Positions 1 through 11,150 of a stretch of DNA of 64,000 nucleotides are shown here, piece after piece. This DNA is from Actinernus sp. WN-2022 (taxonomy: Eukaryota > Cnidaria > Anthozoa > Actiniaria > Actinernidae), in contig JAOWCC010000903.1 in assembly GCA_030867875.1 (NCBI GenBank), positions 287,088-351,087 of the forward strand, in the 5' to 3' direction. Position numbers and translations under genes: made by a program. The notes below the pieces were generated by a model. That model worked only from the letters and a program-made list of their open reading frames with translations, was not told the DNA's origin and did not search any database. Numbering within the stretch: the first letter of the stretch is position 1; the number at the start of each line of letters is the position of its first letter.

Positions 1-588
1 CCTGATATGCAAAGTTTCACGTGTTTAAACGTTGGAGCGTTTTCACTCCTATCTGGGCCCAGCATGTTCTCAGTATTTCCTCCTTTAGAAAATCCATTCT
101 TGTAGTCCATTCAAGTCGAGTCTGTTTGTGCAATAAACCATAGCACACGATTATACAAATCAGCAATGTTAACACCAAAGGATGATTCACGTCTAACACT
201 CCTCTGATAAGAACAGTTTTGGACTGAGAAAAGGAGAAAAGCTGGGCGATCAAAAACTGTGTGCCACATCAGTATGGGGGGTACCAATTTAATGCTGTGC
301 AGCTGTTTTACCTGTAGTTCAGACTGCATTCCCACAGTGCACTGCAAAACATGCATCATCTGACCAATTGCTGTCTAACTCTGAAGACACACTGAAATGC
401 AAAGATAACTACATGAGCGCTTCTAAGCTATTTGGATATTTACCCGCTGCATTTGCAGGGTATCTGGGTCACTTGTGTGAGTAACCATGGCAGTAGGAGG
501 TCAGGAACAGAGCTCTGTCCTTAGTGTACATTTAGACACCACTGACGACAACACAAGCCCAAAGATGAACTCCTAAATTTCCTACAGT
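1..588. other. No recognised feature
   Basis: I see no recognisable gene, terminal repeat or tandem repeat here. The short frames on both strands overlap one another and show no domain I know. Confidence 0.4.
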
Positions 589-834
589 TTGACAAGAGGA
601 AAGCACTGTTTAAATGGAAAGGGGATGTTAATATCAATGAATGACCAGCATAATTATAACACATGCAATGGTGATGACTTTTGTCTGCCAGCTGTAAAAT
701 CCAACTGGGGCAAACAATGCCTAGCATATCATGCTGTTAGGGACTGGAACGATCTTAGTGATGGGATTAGGCACAGCAACACCATTGTGAATTTTAAGTC
801 GAGCCTCTTTACCCATGTTAGAAGTTTGTAATTG
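589..834 (+). pseudogene. Non-LTR retrotransposon reverse transcriptase, C-terminal remnant
   Basis: An 80-codon frame ends in the pattern found after the thumb of CR1/L2-type reverse transcriptases: YNT near residue 23, NWGKQ near residues 39-43, then AVRDWNDLSDGI and a closing NFKSSL. In intact elements this tail follows the polymerase domain by more than a hundred residues. Here no polymerase motif precedes it, so this is a 5'-truncated, dead fragment. Followed by AT-rich DNA without an obvious 3' tail repeat. Family assignment is by recalled motif similarity only. Confidence 0.6.
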
Positions 835-1290
835 TTTCCATTTTATTAGCTTTAAATTACGTCATTTTCTTATTAACTCGTATTTTAATTAGTAATATAC
901 TAATGTAATCATAGTTTTTGTGACCTTTTAATATTTTAGCTATTATTCTATTAATATTTTGCAGGACCTATTTGAAAATCACTGGTGTGAAAGACCTTCC
1001 TGTTGAAATATGAAATTAATAATTTATAATAATAATGTTGAATATCTGAAGGAATTTTGCTTAAGATTGCTTTAAATCGAAGACACGTTTGTGCTCTCAG
1101 CAAATTAAACCAATGGTCTAAATCTATCAAAACAACATCAGTCACTTACTCTCTTCAATAGTACCTGAGCACACTTCAAATACAAGGAACAGAGAGAAAT
1201 AATCTTTAAAACCCATCTAGGATCACTCTGAGATCAATTTTGAGAAGAGTCAGCCTATTCAAATGTCCTGCCAATTCATTAATGGCGGTG
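835..1290. other. AT-rich stretch, nothing recognised
   Basis: AT-rich sequence that may be 3' untranslated sequence of the preceding retrotransposon remnant. No gene or repeat structure seen. Confidence 0.35.
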
Positions 1291-1785
1291 AGGATGAAGA
1301 CGAACAAGACGATGCTGTGATTTACTTACTGCTGGATGCCCAACCCAAGCACGATCAGCTCCAACAGATCAAGAGCAAAATATAAATGTAGCTAAACTTT
1401 GGAAAGCCGTAAAGCAAAATCCTACTCAGGACGAAACAAACAGCTAGCTAGAAAGGGAAAATTAAAAACTTAAATCAACACTCAAATCCCTGAAGCAACA
1501 TATTTCAACCGTAGAAGTGGAACGTAATTCACATTGCAAATAATCACAAGAACTCAGCGACAAAAAACAAGCGTTCCCCAAATGACAATCATGAGGATAC
1601 TAACAGTATTATTATTACTGAAACTGAAGGGGTAAAGGAAAACCAATAATGGCAGATGGTTAAATGAGAAAGAGAAACAAGAATAGCAAATCAAAGTCTG
1701 GAAGAAAAAAAAGTGCCCTGTACAGGTTACCACCCACAAACTGGAAAGCCACAAGACCACCAGCAGCACAATGTTACAATCATAG
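1291..1785 (+). pseudogene. Possible ORF1 remnant of a non-LTR retrotransposon
   Basis: Read through several stops and frameshifts, this stretch gives a charged coiled-coil-like text (LKSTLKSLKQHISTVEVE) followed by NVTIIAG just before position 1786. Some cnidarian non-LTR ORF1 proteins carry a coiled coil and then a strand leading to a GDS (SGNH-hydrolase-like) motif. Here the frame is cut at that point by a sequence starting CAGGGCTTGAC. The endonuclease/RT remnant at 2611-3150 lies downstream in the same orientation, so both may be one decayed element. Weak evidence. Confidence 0.25.
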
Positions 1786-2040
1786 CAGGGCTTGACATTA
1801 ACTTTTTTCTCAAGGTGCCAGCTGGCAACTAAATATAAATATTTGGTTGCCAAATCATAATTTTTTGGTCACCACTTTAAAAAATGAGATACATGTACAT
1901 GTACCTTTGGTAGCTTCGCACCCATGCTATTTTTGAAGAGAAACCGCAAAAACAAAATGCTGTCTAGCCAAACATGGAAATCAATTACATGGCAATTGGG
2001 ACTTTGTTTTAATAGTAAACTGCTTTAAAGAGTTGAATAT
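1786..2040. mobile_element. Possible hAT-like element fragment
   Basis: The stretch begins CAGGGCTTGACATTAA, a terminal sequence of the CAGGG type typical of hAT elements, exactly where the preceding ORF1-like frame is interrupted. I could not find the matching inverted end, so the right boundary is arbitrary and the copy is probably truncated. Confidence 0.25.
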
Positions 2041-2610
2041 GTAAATTTACTAACCAAAGTGTGAGAGATTAACTATACCGCTTGAGGACCAAGTAAAAAA
2101 AATTACTACTGCAGATATCAGCCTTGGGCAAATTGCTCAGAGTAAAATATTCCTAGCTGAGAGCCTTACCCAAAGAAATACAGTGTAAGGAGATATTCAA
2201 TCAGTGTCTATGTTTCAAGAGCCGGTTCCACTTAAAGTGTACCTCTCTTACAGTAAAGAACTAACTACAGGTATATAAGCTACAACAAAATTATCTTTGG
2301 CTTTGTGGGTCTTGTCTTTAATGCAGAGACAATATAATTTTATTTCCTTTCAACAATCTCAAAACTGGAGATCTTTTGAAACTTTCATTTAACTCGATCA
2401 AATACAAATTGTCTTTGCTCTAAAGGTATAGGTGAAGCAATTCTATATAACCTCCGTCAGCTTGATATCATAAAAATTATCATCAATTAGAAATGTCCCA
2501 CATCTGTCTACAATAGATCCTGAAATAATCATTCCTTCTCAAGTTCACTTTAGATATTACTGACCTCACAACTCAATCAATGTGTAAAATTCTACCATTT
2601 ACAAATCATT
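2041..2610. other. No clear feature; probably decayed retrotransposon body
   Basis: No intact frame. Position between ORF1-like and endonuclease-like remnants suggests old non-LTR sequence, but I cannot read a domain. Confidence 0.25.
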
Positions 2611-3150
2611 TTCTTTTTTGCATCTCAATATTAGAAGTATGCAAATTATGATAACTTTATAAATCTGTTGAGTAATCCAAAATATTATCATTTTAAGATG
2701 ATTGGTCTAACCAAAACATGGCTAATATATTAAGTTTATTTTATGCTGAATTTAACTTAATTACTCTTGAATCAACCATCATCAATGAGCTAGCAAACGT
2801 TAATGAGTGGCTATGCATGAATAAGTTATCATTAAATATCAACAAAACCAACTTTGTTATTTTTCACCCACCACAGAAGAAAATTTATTATACGGTTAAT
2901 CTAAACAGTGAAGGATAAATTAATAGAACAAAAAAATGTATTAAATATCTAGGAGTCATGATGGTTCCAACCTCAACTGGAAAAGTCAGATACATGAATT
3001 ATCCAAAAAAATATCTAGAGGTATAGGTATCCTTTCAAAGGTAATACAATAAATTCCTACAAATGTCATAATTCAGCTTTACACTCCTTGGTATACCATT
3101 TTTTCACTTATGGATTAACAGTTTGGGGTAAACTTGTGTTTCAAAGGAGC
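2611..3150 (+). pseudogene. Non-LTR retrotransposon endonuclease/RT remnant with internal deletion
   Basis: At about 2620-2720 frames read LHLNIRSM and then IGLTKTW, the start of the APE-type endonuclease of CR1/L2/jockey elements (usual forms LHLNIRSL and IGLTETW). Directly after it, at 2718-2918, comes reverse-transcriptase text from behind the catalytic FADD box: VNEWLCMNKLSLNINKTNFVIFHP. Further frames with stops read KYLGVMM and, near 3110, FTYGLTVWG. The rest of the endonuclease and the RT fingers and palm, several hundred codons, are missing between IGLTKTW and this text, so the copy carries a large internal deletion plus many stops. Clearly inactive. Confidence 0.65.
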
Positions 3151-3346
3151 AGTATGTTGGAATTTAATAAAGGAAGAAAACAAAATGCTGGGAAACACAG
3201 TCTCTTTTAAAACAAAATCAAGTCTGACATAAATAATTATGTATTAGTCTCATCTACTCTTGTACATGTACATCTATCTAAATTGTCTAAACTTCACTTC
3301 TAATCTTTAAGGAACCTCATGAAATTATATTTACTTTTATTAATTA

Positions 3347-3778
3347 GGGACTGGTCAAAAGTATAGGGGAGTGGGCTGGTAAAAAAAGAGGGGGTGGGTC
3401 ACTATTTTTCAACATGGAAAAAGGGATGGGCCAAGAAAAATCATGCACTACACCAGGGATGGTTCATGCCTTCATTTGCTTCAAAGTGGTCCCCAAGTGC
3501 AGGTAATATCATTTCAGAGGCCTTAGATTTCAAAACATGTCAGGTGAATGAGGGATAATTAGAGGTATACGAGGGGTTTACAGCCTATGTTTGGCTTTGA
3601 AAGAAGTCACAACACATTTATAATTTTCCCTCTAGGATGATATAAATGTTTTGTTTTTTTTGTTTTGTTTTTTTTGGGGGGGGAGGGGGTGGGCTAATCA
3701 ATTCTGTGCATGGCTTCAAGGGTGGGCCACTGATAATTTCCCCCTCCCCCCCATACCCCATACTTTGTGACCAGTTCC
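3347..3778. mobile_element. PIF/Harbinger-like MITE with TTA target duplication
   Basis: Ends read GGGACTGGTCAAAAGTAT at the left and, inverted, GGAACTGGTCACAAAGTAT at the right. Both ends are directly flanked by TTA (3344-3346 and 3779-3781), the 3-bp duplication typical of PIF/Harbinger. The interior is G-rich on one side and C-rich on the other and has no coding capacity. Confidence 0.6.
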
Positions 3779-4021
3779 TTATTCCAGTATCATTATTCTA
3801 TTATTAATTTTCTATTTACACTCGTTTTTTATCAATGTAGAATAATCATCCCTGTCACCCAGCTCGTGTTTGACTATACAGTAGCGGGGTCGTTAATTAC
3901 GCTGGCATAATTTTTTTGTGGCATAATAGTGATAGCTTAGTATACAGTCCCTGTCAAAGGTTTTTCACACCGTACGAACCACATGTGGTAGCATGTGGCA
4001 CATGTGCCACATGTGTTTACC

Positions 4022-4262
4022 ACTTTCGGTAAAATGAATGTGGCGAAATGTGGCGAAGCGAAATCGGTAACTGAACCACTTTCGTTAAAACACAATCGGT
4101 GACCGAACCACTTTCGTTAAAACACAATCGGTGACCGAACCACTTTCAGTAAAACGAAATCGGTGACTCTACCACCTTCAGTAAAACGAATTCGGTGACT
4201 CTACCACCTTCGGTAAAACGAATTCGGTGACTCTACCACCTTCGGTAAAATGAATTCGGATA
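4022..4262 (+). repeat. Subterminal iteron array, left
   Basis: About seven units of a roughly 33-bp repeat built on ACCACTTTCGTTAAAAC followed by CAATCGGTGACCGA. Unit variants differ in GGTGACTGAACC versus GGTGACTCTACC. Same motif and orientation as the array at 5728-5975. Confidence 0.8.
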
Positions 4263-5727
4263 GTCATCATGTTATGTAAATATGGCGCTACGTACGTGAT
4301 CAATTCTAGTTTAGTTGTAGCAAAGTTCGGCGTTTTTATTCATCTGATAAACTTTACAGACTTCTGTACTTTCATACTTTAATCTATCCCTCAATCCCTT
4401 CACGATTCTTTAAAAGTCGTTGCGTACACTGTATGTTTTCAATTCAACAGATTCAAGAGCTTTTCGGTGCTTACATGTGCTTTCAGCCGTGGAAACTAAT
4501 TGTCTGGTTTTTGACACAACAAGAATGTCGCGAACTTCGCGGAACATGTGATCTTATTGCAGAATGCAGAGTTAAATAATGCGGGAAAGTTTCTCAACTT
4601 TTAATACTGGCAAGTGATAAACGTCTACCAAATAGAATATTCTGGAATTCTTTATATTTAACGTGGGATCCGTCATTTTGCTCAAATTGCTCGAACAGAA
4701 GTGTGACATTTTTGAATAATCAATGAGCTCTAACAGCAGTGTTTGTTTTGCTTTGAGATCACACCAAAAATTATCTTGATATCTTCCTACTGAATCAAAT
4801 GCTTTCAAAGTTTTGTATTTTATTTACGGTCTGAACAGTTTTCACCTAATGCGAAAACTGGTTTGAGTCCATTCTGTCAAATAAAAACACCCAGGTGAAT
4901 ACATTTTGGATATTTTAATTCGTTATTGGTTATTTTGCCGTGAGCTCGCACCGAATCTTCTGGAGTTTCAATTTCAGCTTTTTTACTTCATCACTTCGTC
5001 AATTTGTGATTGGCATTGCGGTTTATAATTGCTGTGAGACCGGACTGCAGCGATTGGTCTGATGTCAGATGTGAAACAAACAAGTCTCAGGTCCTCGATC
5101 GATCAAACATAGGACCTGTCAAAACTCAGACTGACAGGTTCACGCGTGACTGATTGCAATTGCACAATCTTGATATTTTAATTTTGAAAACATGCCTTTC
5201 CAGAATCCGCAAACATTTGCAATGCTTTTGGTCGGAACCTTGAACAACGCAGGAATCTCTCGTAAATGTTAAACTACGGAAGCTAAAGTTCGTTTGTTGA
5301 TTATTGCTTACTGGCGGGGCCCGCTTTAAAAGTTTGCAGCTAGATTATGAACGAACGGCGGTTGTTAGTTTGTGGCGTAAGTTTAAGGTTATATTCACAG
5401 CAGTTCCTTTTTTTTCAGTACAGTTTATCAGTGAGGTTATCAGAAAAAATAGGAAGGAGAGAAATGCTCTTAGCCACTTCGCGGCTTTCTCGGTACAAAT
5501 CACGATCAAAACAAATAAGTTTTTCGATGATCACACCAGGACACCGACCTGACGCTTCGCCGACAATTTGATATATCGTTTCAAAGAAGACAAAACGAGA
5601 TATCATTTTTGAAATCTAAACTTCAGCATTTTCAGTTTTAACGTTGTAAAAATCACTTTAGTCGCAAGCAGTGAACTTACATGTACAAGTAACAACTTGT
5701 GTCTTGACCTGCAATGTTTGGTGAAGC

Positions 5728-5975
5728 AAAATCGGTGACTGAACCACTTTCGGTAAACGAAATCGGTGACTGAACCACTTTCGTTAAAACACAATCGGTG
5801 ACTGAACCACTTTCGTTAAAACACAATCGGTGACCGAACCACTTTCGTTAAAACACAATCGGTGACCGAACCACTTTCGTTAAAACACAATCGGTGACCG
5901 AACCACTTTCAGTAAAACGAAATCGGTGACTCTACCACTTTCAGTAAAACAAATTCGGTCTTAAAACGAATGGAG
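5728..5975 (+). repeat. Subterminal iteron array, right
   Basis: About seven units of the same repeat as at 4022-4262 (core ACCACTTTCGTTAAAAC), in the same direct orientation, lying just inside the right terminal repeat of the 3945-6073 element. Confidence 0.8.
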
Positions 5976-6075
5976 TTTACCGAACGAAATCTACCACATG
6001 TGGTTACCGAATCTTCGTTTTACCGAAGCAAATACGGTACCGTATACGGTTGAAAAACTTTTGACAGGGACTGTA

Positions 6076-7503
6076 TGTTTGCATGTACCGGTATATTGAT
6101 TAGTTTACAAATAATCAGTTAGACACTGGTGTGATAGTGAGTGAAATGAGAATGACTTTCATACAGATCAGTCACCAGTGATAGCATTTTACATGAACAG
6201 ATGAACAAACTGTGAACTAGAAGCTGTATCATGACATCATGTATGAAATGCACACATATTAAGGGGGGGGAAGACATTTTTTCTGGCATAATTATGCACT
6301 TGTCATGATCAATGTTTAGCTCCAGGGAGGAAGGAATGGGCATACCCAGGGAATTTGATTCCATCCCCTCTTCCATGGATGGGGAATTTGACATAATTTG
6401 GGATCCCGAGGGAGGGGCAGTTTGACAACTTCGCACAAGAGCCTGGAGACTAGCCACTCAGAAAAGAGCAGAGAGAGACTGGAACCAAGTCTCTGACTGC
6501 ATGATGGTGTGTCAGGGGTGTAAGTGGTTAACTCATTTACAAAGGCCCGGATGTCAATCTATGCAGCCATTTTAATAGTCACGGCATGTGCACTTGTGAC
6601 TCAATGCAATCAATTGAGGTTGTTGTACGGTATGGTCTATTTAGATGTTTTATTAACTTCTAAAAATGCCACTCCACAAAGCTTGGGATGTTCCAAGAAT
6701 TTAGCAAGGTTTTCAAGTGTTTTTAAGTGTACTTTTGCTTTAACAATTTCAGGACATGCTTACACTGAGAAAGTGCTAAAATTTTGAAGAATTTACTGTA
6801 AAAGGTGGGTTGCTTTCCCTGGGAGGAAGAGCATTTGACACCAACACTTGTCCCCTGGACAGGAAATTTGACATTAAATTTATCCCCATGATAAACATTG
6901 CCAAGTGCATTACAGGCATTATAACATGACATAAGAAATTTCTACAATCTGATTGGCTAAAGGGAGTGGTATTTCAATGTAATAGTGAAATTACAAACTC
7001 CAGGGAGTGGTTCTCCTGGCCTCTATGTTTTGTTTGTTGTATATTTTACTTTATTCTATTTTGTATCTTCTATTTTTGATGGCCAAAGTAAATAAATAAA
7101 TCATCTATAAATTTGGGTTGATTTTCATATAATTATTTCATTGAAATTCTGGTTAATAACAATACCTTCATTGTTTTGTTTTTGCAAACCATGTTGGGCT
7201 CTGAATACAACACCTCACATACCTACCCTTTATTATGCAAGTGGTGTGCCCCCCCCCCCCCCCCCCCCCCCGGTTTGAAGCTCAGTTACAGGTCGCCAAG
7301 TGGGTGCAACAAACTACAAACCTACGGACTTATGGTGGCAATTACCTGACTTTTGATAGCTAAAATTGAAGAGTTTGGAATAGAAATGGAAAAGAAATGT
7401 ATAGACTGATCATCTGTGCCTCTGCTAGTGGAATCTTGAGGTGATTTGAGAAAGTTCAAAGTGAATCTCAAGTCTTCGGGTGACCAGTTGACAGACAAGG
7501 AAA
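6076..7503. other. No recognised gene; contains a 23-C homopolymer
   Basis: No domain recognised in the short frames. A run of 23 C residues lies at 7249-7271. The stretch near 7020-7110, ending AAATAAATAAATCAT, resembles a retrotransposon 3' untranslated end but has no coding support. Confidence 0.4.
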
Positions 7504-7720
7504 GTAAGTAAGTAAGTAAGTAAGTAATAACTTTATTTATACACGGTTAAAACATCAGGCCTTCGATTACATTATAAAATGTAGGAATAGTTAAAATATC
7601 TAATCAGTACGTATACAATGTTAATATCGAATAATTTGAATAACGCATACACCTAACTTATATCTAACTATACAATAACTGACTATAATTATCTCAAACT
7701 AATATTAACTATGAATAAAA
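7504..7720 (-). mobile_element. 3' end of a non-LTR retrotransposon
   Basis: On the minus strand the sequence ends in AAATAAAGTTATTACTTACTT with further ACTT units (positions 7504-7530). An AATAAA-like signal followed by a short 3' simple repeat is the signature of the 3' end of CR1/L2-type elements. Only untranslated sequence is visible upstream of it, so this is a 5'-truncated copy. The inner limit is approximate. Confidence 0.5.
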
Positions 7721-7743
7721 TAGGATGCCTGCTTTCCATGAAT

Positions 7744-7800
7744 GAAATTACATGAATGAATGATTACATGAATGATTACATGAATGATTACATGAATGAA
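7744..7800. repeat. Short tandem repeat of ATGAATGATTAC
   Basis: Four to five imperfect copies of a 12-bp unit with ATGA variants. Confidence 0.7.
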
Positions 7801-8021
7801 AACAGAACTGAAAATTGACGTTAATCTCGCTCAAACAACTGGCAGGAACAGCTGACATTATACAAATGTACAAGGACAAAACACCAACAAAGTAAGCCAA
7901 GTTTACTTTTAGATTTTCTTTTAACTGTTTTATTTTAATCCATTGGCAAGAAATCCTTGGAAACTTGATCGCATGTGACCCGTTGCCATGAGACAGTTGA
8001 CTCAAATATTGTTCAAGTTAC

Positions 8022-8745
8022 CTAAACTTAGCCTGCATTGCATCCGAACTGAACCCTGGTTAAGTCCATCTGCACATTAACGAACAAAAGGTTGTTTTGG
8101 ACCCCCAGCTGAGTAGCACGATTATATATACCCTCCTTTAATTGGTTTTACTAATGCTCATTCTTACACATCTTCTGAATGGCCATTCAGCTGTCACCAG
8201 TGAGTCTTTCGGCTAATTTATAATTCAAAATATGTCACGTTGAGAAAAGCAATGTCAGTTGAGTTCAGATGTGGCACATACTAGATCTTTCGAAGCTGCA
8301 TGGGAGATTTATTTGTGTGTTCCTCGAACGAGCATTTTGTTGTGATAAATTCTATTTAATGCGTTTTCTTTAGCTTTCATGTGGCACTAAACCACAACCA
8401 GCCTATTGTTACATTACTTCAAAACCTGACCCGAAATTGAAATAAACCTAACCTTCTCCAATAGTAAAACATAGGGAAATGACGACCGAGCTTGTCTAGG
8501 GTGAGAAATCGCAAGTAAACAGCTGACTCAGACGCAAACAAACAGTTTCAACTGAGGGGCCTCTGACAAGAACTGCCCATGATAACAATTTCCGAGGCTG
8601 GTGACAGTTGAATGGCCATTCAGAAGACGTGTAAGAATAAGCATTACTCCGCTGGGGGTCCAAAACAAGCTTTCGTTCGCTAATTCGCAGACGGACTTAA
8701 CCAGGGTTCAGTTCGGATGCAACGTAGGCTACCTAAACTAGGCTA
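8022..8745. mobile_element. Long-TIR non-autonomous element, about 0.72 kb
   Basis: About 170 bp at the left end (for example GCATCCGAACTGAACC near 8042 and GGCCATTCAGCTGTCACC near 8181) recurs inverted at the right end (GGTGACAGTTGAATGGCC near 8600 and GGTTCAGTTCGGATGC near 8704). The interior has no coding frame. It lies just upstream of the RT remnant that starts at 8767 and may have truncated it. Confidence 0.6.
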
Positions 8746-8766
8746 AAGTGAAAACATCGCTTGTAC

Positions 8767-9190
8767 TACGTTTAATAACTAGAATGATCTCACCTCTGTA
8801 CCACAGAAATGTATTGCAACGAGTTATGTGGACGACACCAAACTACTTATATCATTCAATCTGAGAGAGAGGACATCTACAATAACTGATATAGAAGAAG
8901 ATTTATTTAACGTCAGCAAGTGGTGCTGTCAGAACCGCTTATTATTAAACCCAGATAAAACTAAACTCTTAGTATTAATTTTGGTAGTAAACAGAAGATA
9001 GCTGAACTAGAATATTTTAAGATTTCATTGCTAGGAAAGGAGCTGTTACCAGTATCCAGTGCCAAAGACTTGGGCATGATCTTAGACACGAACTTAACCT
9101 ACGACGAACACATTACTAAGACCGTTTCTTCATGCTTTTCTCGACTAGCACAAATAAACCGTGTTAAACACGCGTTTAATAAGAACACTT
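8767..9190 (+). pseudogene. Non-LTR reverse transcriptase, palm and following region (split copy, part 1)
   Basis: The frame reads SYVDDTKLL, a YxDD polymerase catalytic box with V in the third-letter position of the usual FADD/YADD, followed by WCCQNRLLLNPDKTKLL, the standard following block of CR1/L2 reverse transcriptases. A one-base frameshift near 8970-8985 moves the frame to FGSKQKIAEL and then LLGKELLPVSSAKDLGMILD, continuing to HAFNKNTLI. There the frame is cut by the inserted element at 9191-10556 and resumes at 10551. Upstream parts of the enzyme (fingers, endonuclease) are absent. Inactive. Confidence 0.75.
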
Positions 9191-10556
9191 TAATTAAGCA
9201 ATATAACACGCTTTCCATGTCTTTGTTCTCTTATATAAACACGCGGGATATGTTGGGAGAACAAAGAAAAACTTGAAAATCACGAGCCGCTAGGCGAGTG
9301 ATTTTCAAGTTTTTCTGCGTTCTCCCAACATATCCCAAGTGTTTATATAAGTGAACAAAGACATGAAAAGCGTGTTATATTGCTTTTATAAAATAACGAA
9401 CAGGAAAAACACGAGAGAAAATCGTACGCACGCACGATCAGAAGATCAATTCTCCTAACCGTAACAGTCGTCAGAAATCGACCGACGGTGAGTTTGCACA
9501 GCGCGGGAAATCCCCCGATACAGATCCAGAACTGAGAGAAACGAAGGGATGCTCTGTGTCAGTGTGGCTCTATTTTAAAAACATCTGCTTCAACAGTCCC
9601 CGAAAAGACTAACTCGGAATTCAAGACATGCTTTCCCGGAAATTTAAGGCGAAAGGCATTCAAGCGAATCAAGGAGTGGAGGACTTGAACTGGGTGTTTT
9701 TGTCGCTGAATGACAGAATGTACATGAGGAAATATGATTCCCCTGTTGAACTTTGAAGCAGGTTTTAGTTGAATGAACTTTTATTTTCACCAAACTCAAT
9801 GGAAAGATCTAGCTGTTGGAACTTTCCTTCCAATGAGATGAGGCTAAGAGTGCAAGGTAAGAGGGCAAAACTCATTTTGTTCTGTGAAAAAATCAGCAAA
9901 ATATCAACTTCACAACTGTCGCACGTGACATGAGTTTGCAAAATTCATGTAGTTGTTCATAAAATGGCAAGGAGAAAGCTAAAAACCTTATCTGAATTAT
10001 CTAAGACCAAGCAGGGTGAATGATAACAATTGGCCTTATATGAAGGCTTATTATTTCGTGACTTCGTCGCCGACAAATACGTATATGTCCTTTTAGTTTT
10101 AGTTTGGGATAAAAAAAGACAGAGAAAAAAATTTGAGTGTTGCCTTGCTTTTCCCTCTCGTCTACTCTAGTCTCTAGCTCCATTCCTTGCTCTATTCGTC
10201 TATAAGGAGGTTGTTTAAAAACTAGACTTCTTAGCCGTTTGTGTGTGTTAGTTTTAAAGTACGAAATAAGTTAAACGAAAAGTGGTTTCGACTTTTGCTT
10301 GTTGGACCACAAATAAAAATATCTTGGCCGGGATGGTTAGCAAATTTGATAACTTCGTCGGTTGGCTGTATTTTGTTAAATATATATGTCGGTTTTGCTG
10401 ATTACAATCATATTATTGAAAGTCAACGTTTGGTGAAAACATTCTTCCTTGTCGTTTGCCATTTTGATCAGTTCATTCACAATCTTCCATGTCTATGGAC
10501 TCTCATATAAACACGGCTTTCAGCCAATCAGCGCGCGAGTTTCCTCTGGGTTATTT
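9191..10556 (+). mobile_element. 1.4-kb hairpin-ended element inserted in an RT gene (copy A)
   Basis: Removing this block restores the RT reading order from NKNTLI to TVINTLVFSKLL, which places its ends near 9191 and 10556. TAATTA occurs at both junctions and may be the target duplication. The left 190 bp form a foldback: ATAACACGCTTTCC with GATATGTTGGGAGAAC recurs inverted by 9380. The right end reads GGGTTATTTTATAAT. A second copy lies inverted at 48006-49405 and shares the whole body, including the hairpin and the stretch TTCGTGACTTCGTCGCC. No transposase is readable in either copy. Confidence 0.65.
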
Positions 10557-11150
10557 TATAATTACTGTTATTAATACATTAGTATTTAGTAAGTTGCTTT
10601 ACTGCTCGAATGTATGGGCAAATACATCTAATAGAAACATACGTAAGCTACAATCATGTCAAAACTATGCCTGTCGTATTGTTAGCGGGGCCAAAAAGTA
10701 TAACCATATTACACCTATACTAAAAGAGCTAAATTGGCTCCCAGTAGATAAGCTAGTGTATTTTAGAAGTGCCACTCTGGCATTCAAATGTATGACTGAT
10801 TCCGCACCAGGTTATTTAATATCTAAATTCACGAAGCGCTTCAATATTAGTGGTCGTGAAACTCGAAACTCGCAATTATTACAAATCCCCTTATTCAAAT
10901 CTGCGAGTGGTCAGAGAAGTTTTTATTACAGAACAGTAAAAATATGGAACTCACTAGATAATGAACTGAAATTAAGTAAAGACGTTTTAAGTTTCAAGCA
11001 AAAGCTGAAGAGCAAATTATATCAAACTCAAAATAGGTTAAATTAATAGATGTAATTCAAATTATCATGTACACTGTAGTTGTATTGTATTTGTATTTTG
11101 TCTTTGAAAAGCCTTTTTAAGGAAAGATAAATAAAGTATGAAGTATAAGT
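10551..11150 (+). pseudogene. Non-LTR reverse transcriptase, C-terminal part (split copy, part 2)
   Basis: From position 10561 the frame reads TVINTLVFSKLLYCSNVWANT, then LKELNWLPV, RSATLAFKCM, APGYL and WNSLDNEL, the conserved order at the C-terminus of CR1/L2 reverse transcriptases, with a stop at 11044-11046. About 100 bp of AT-rich 3' untranslated sequence ends in AATAAAGTATGAAGTATAAG near 11150, a plausible element 3' end. The upstream half is at 8767-9190. The open frame of 160 codons suggests the copy was young when it was split. Confidence 0.8.

Larger units (their letters stand above)
3945..6073. mobile_element. 2.1-kb TA-flanked inverted-repeat element with subterminal iteron arrays
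   Basis: The left end CAGTCCCTGTCAAAGG and the inverted right end CAGTCCCTGTCAAAAG match over about 30 bp, and both are flanked by TA (3943-3944, 6074-6075), as for Tc1/mariner-superfamily insertions. Inside each end lies an array of about 32-36-bp repeats (4022-4262 and 5728-5975) in the same orientation. The middle 1.4 kb shows no transposase motif, so the element looks non-autonomous. An alternative is that the TA is chance and the superfamily is different. Confidence 0.65.
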
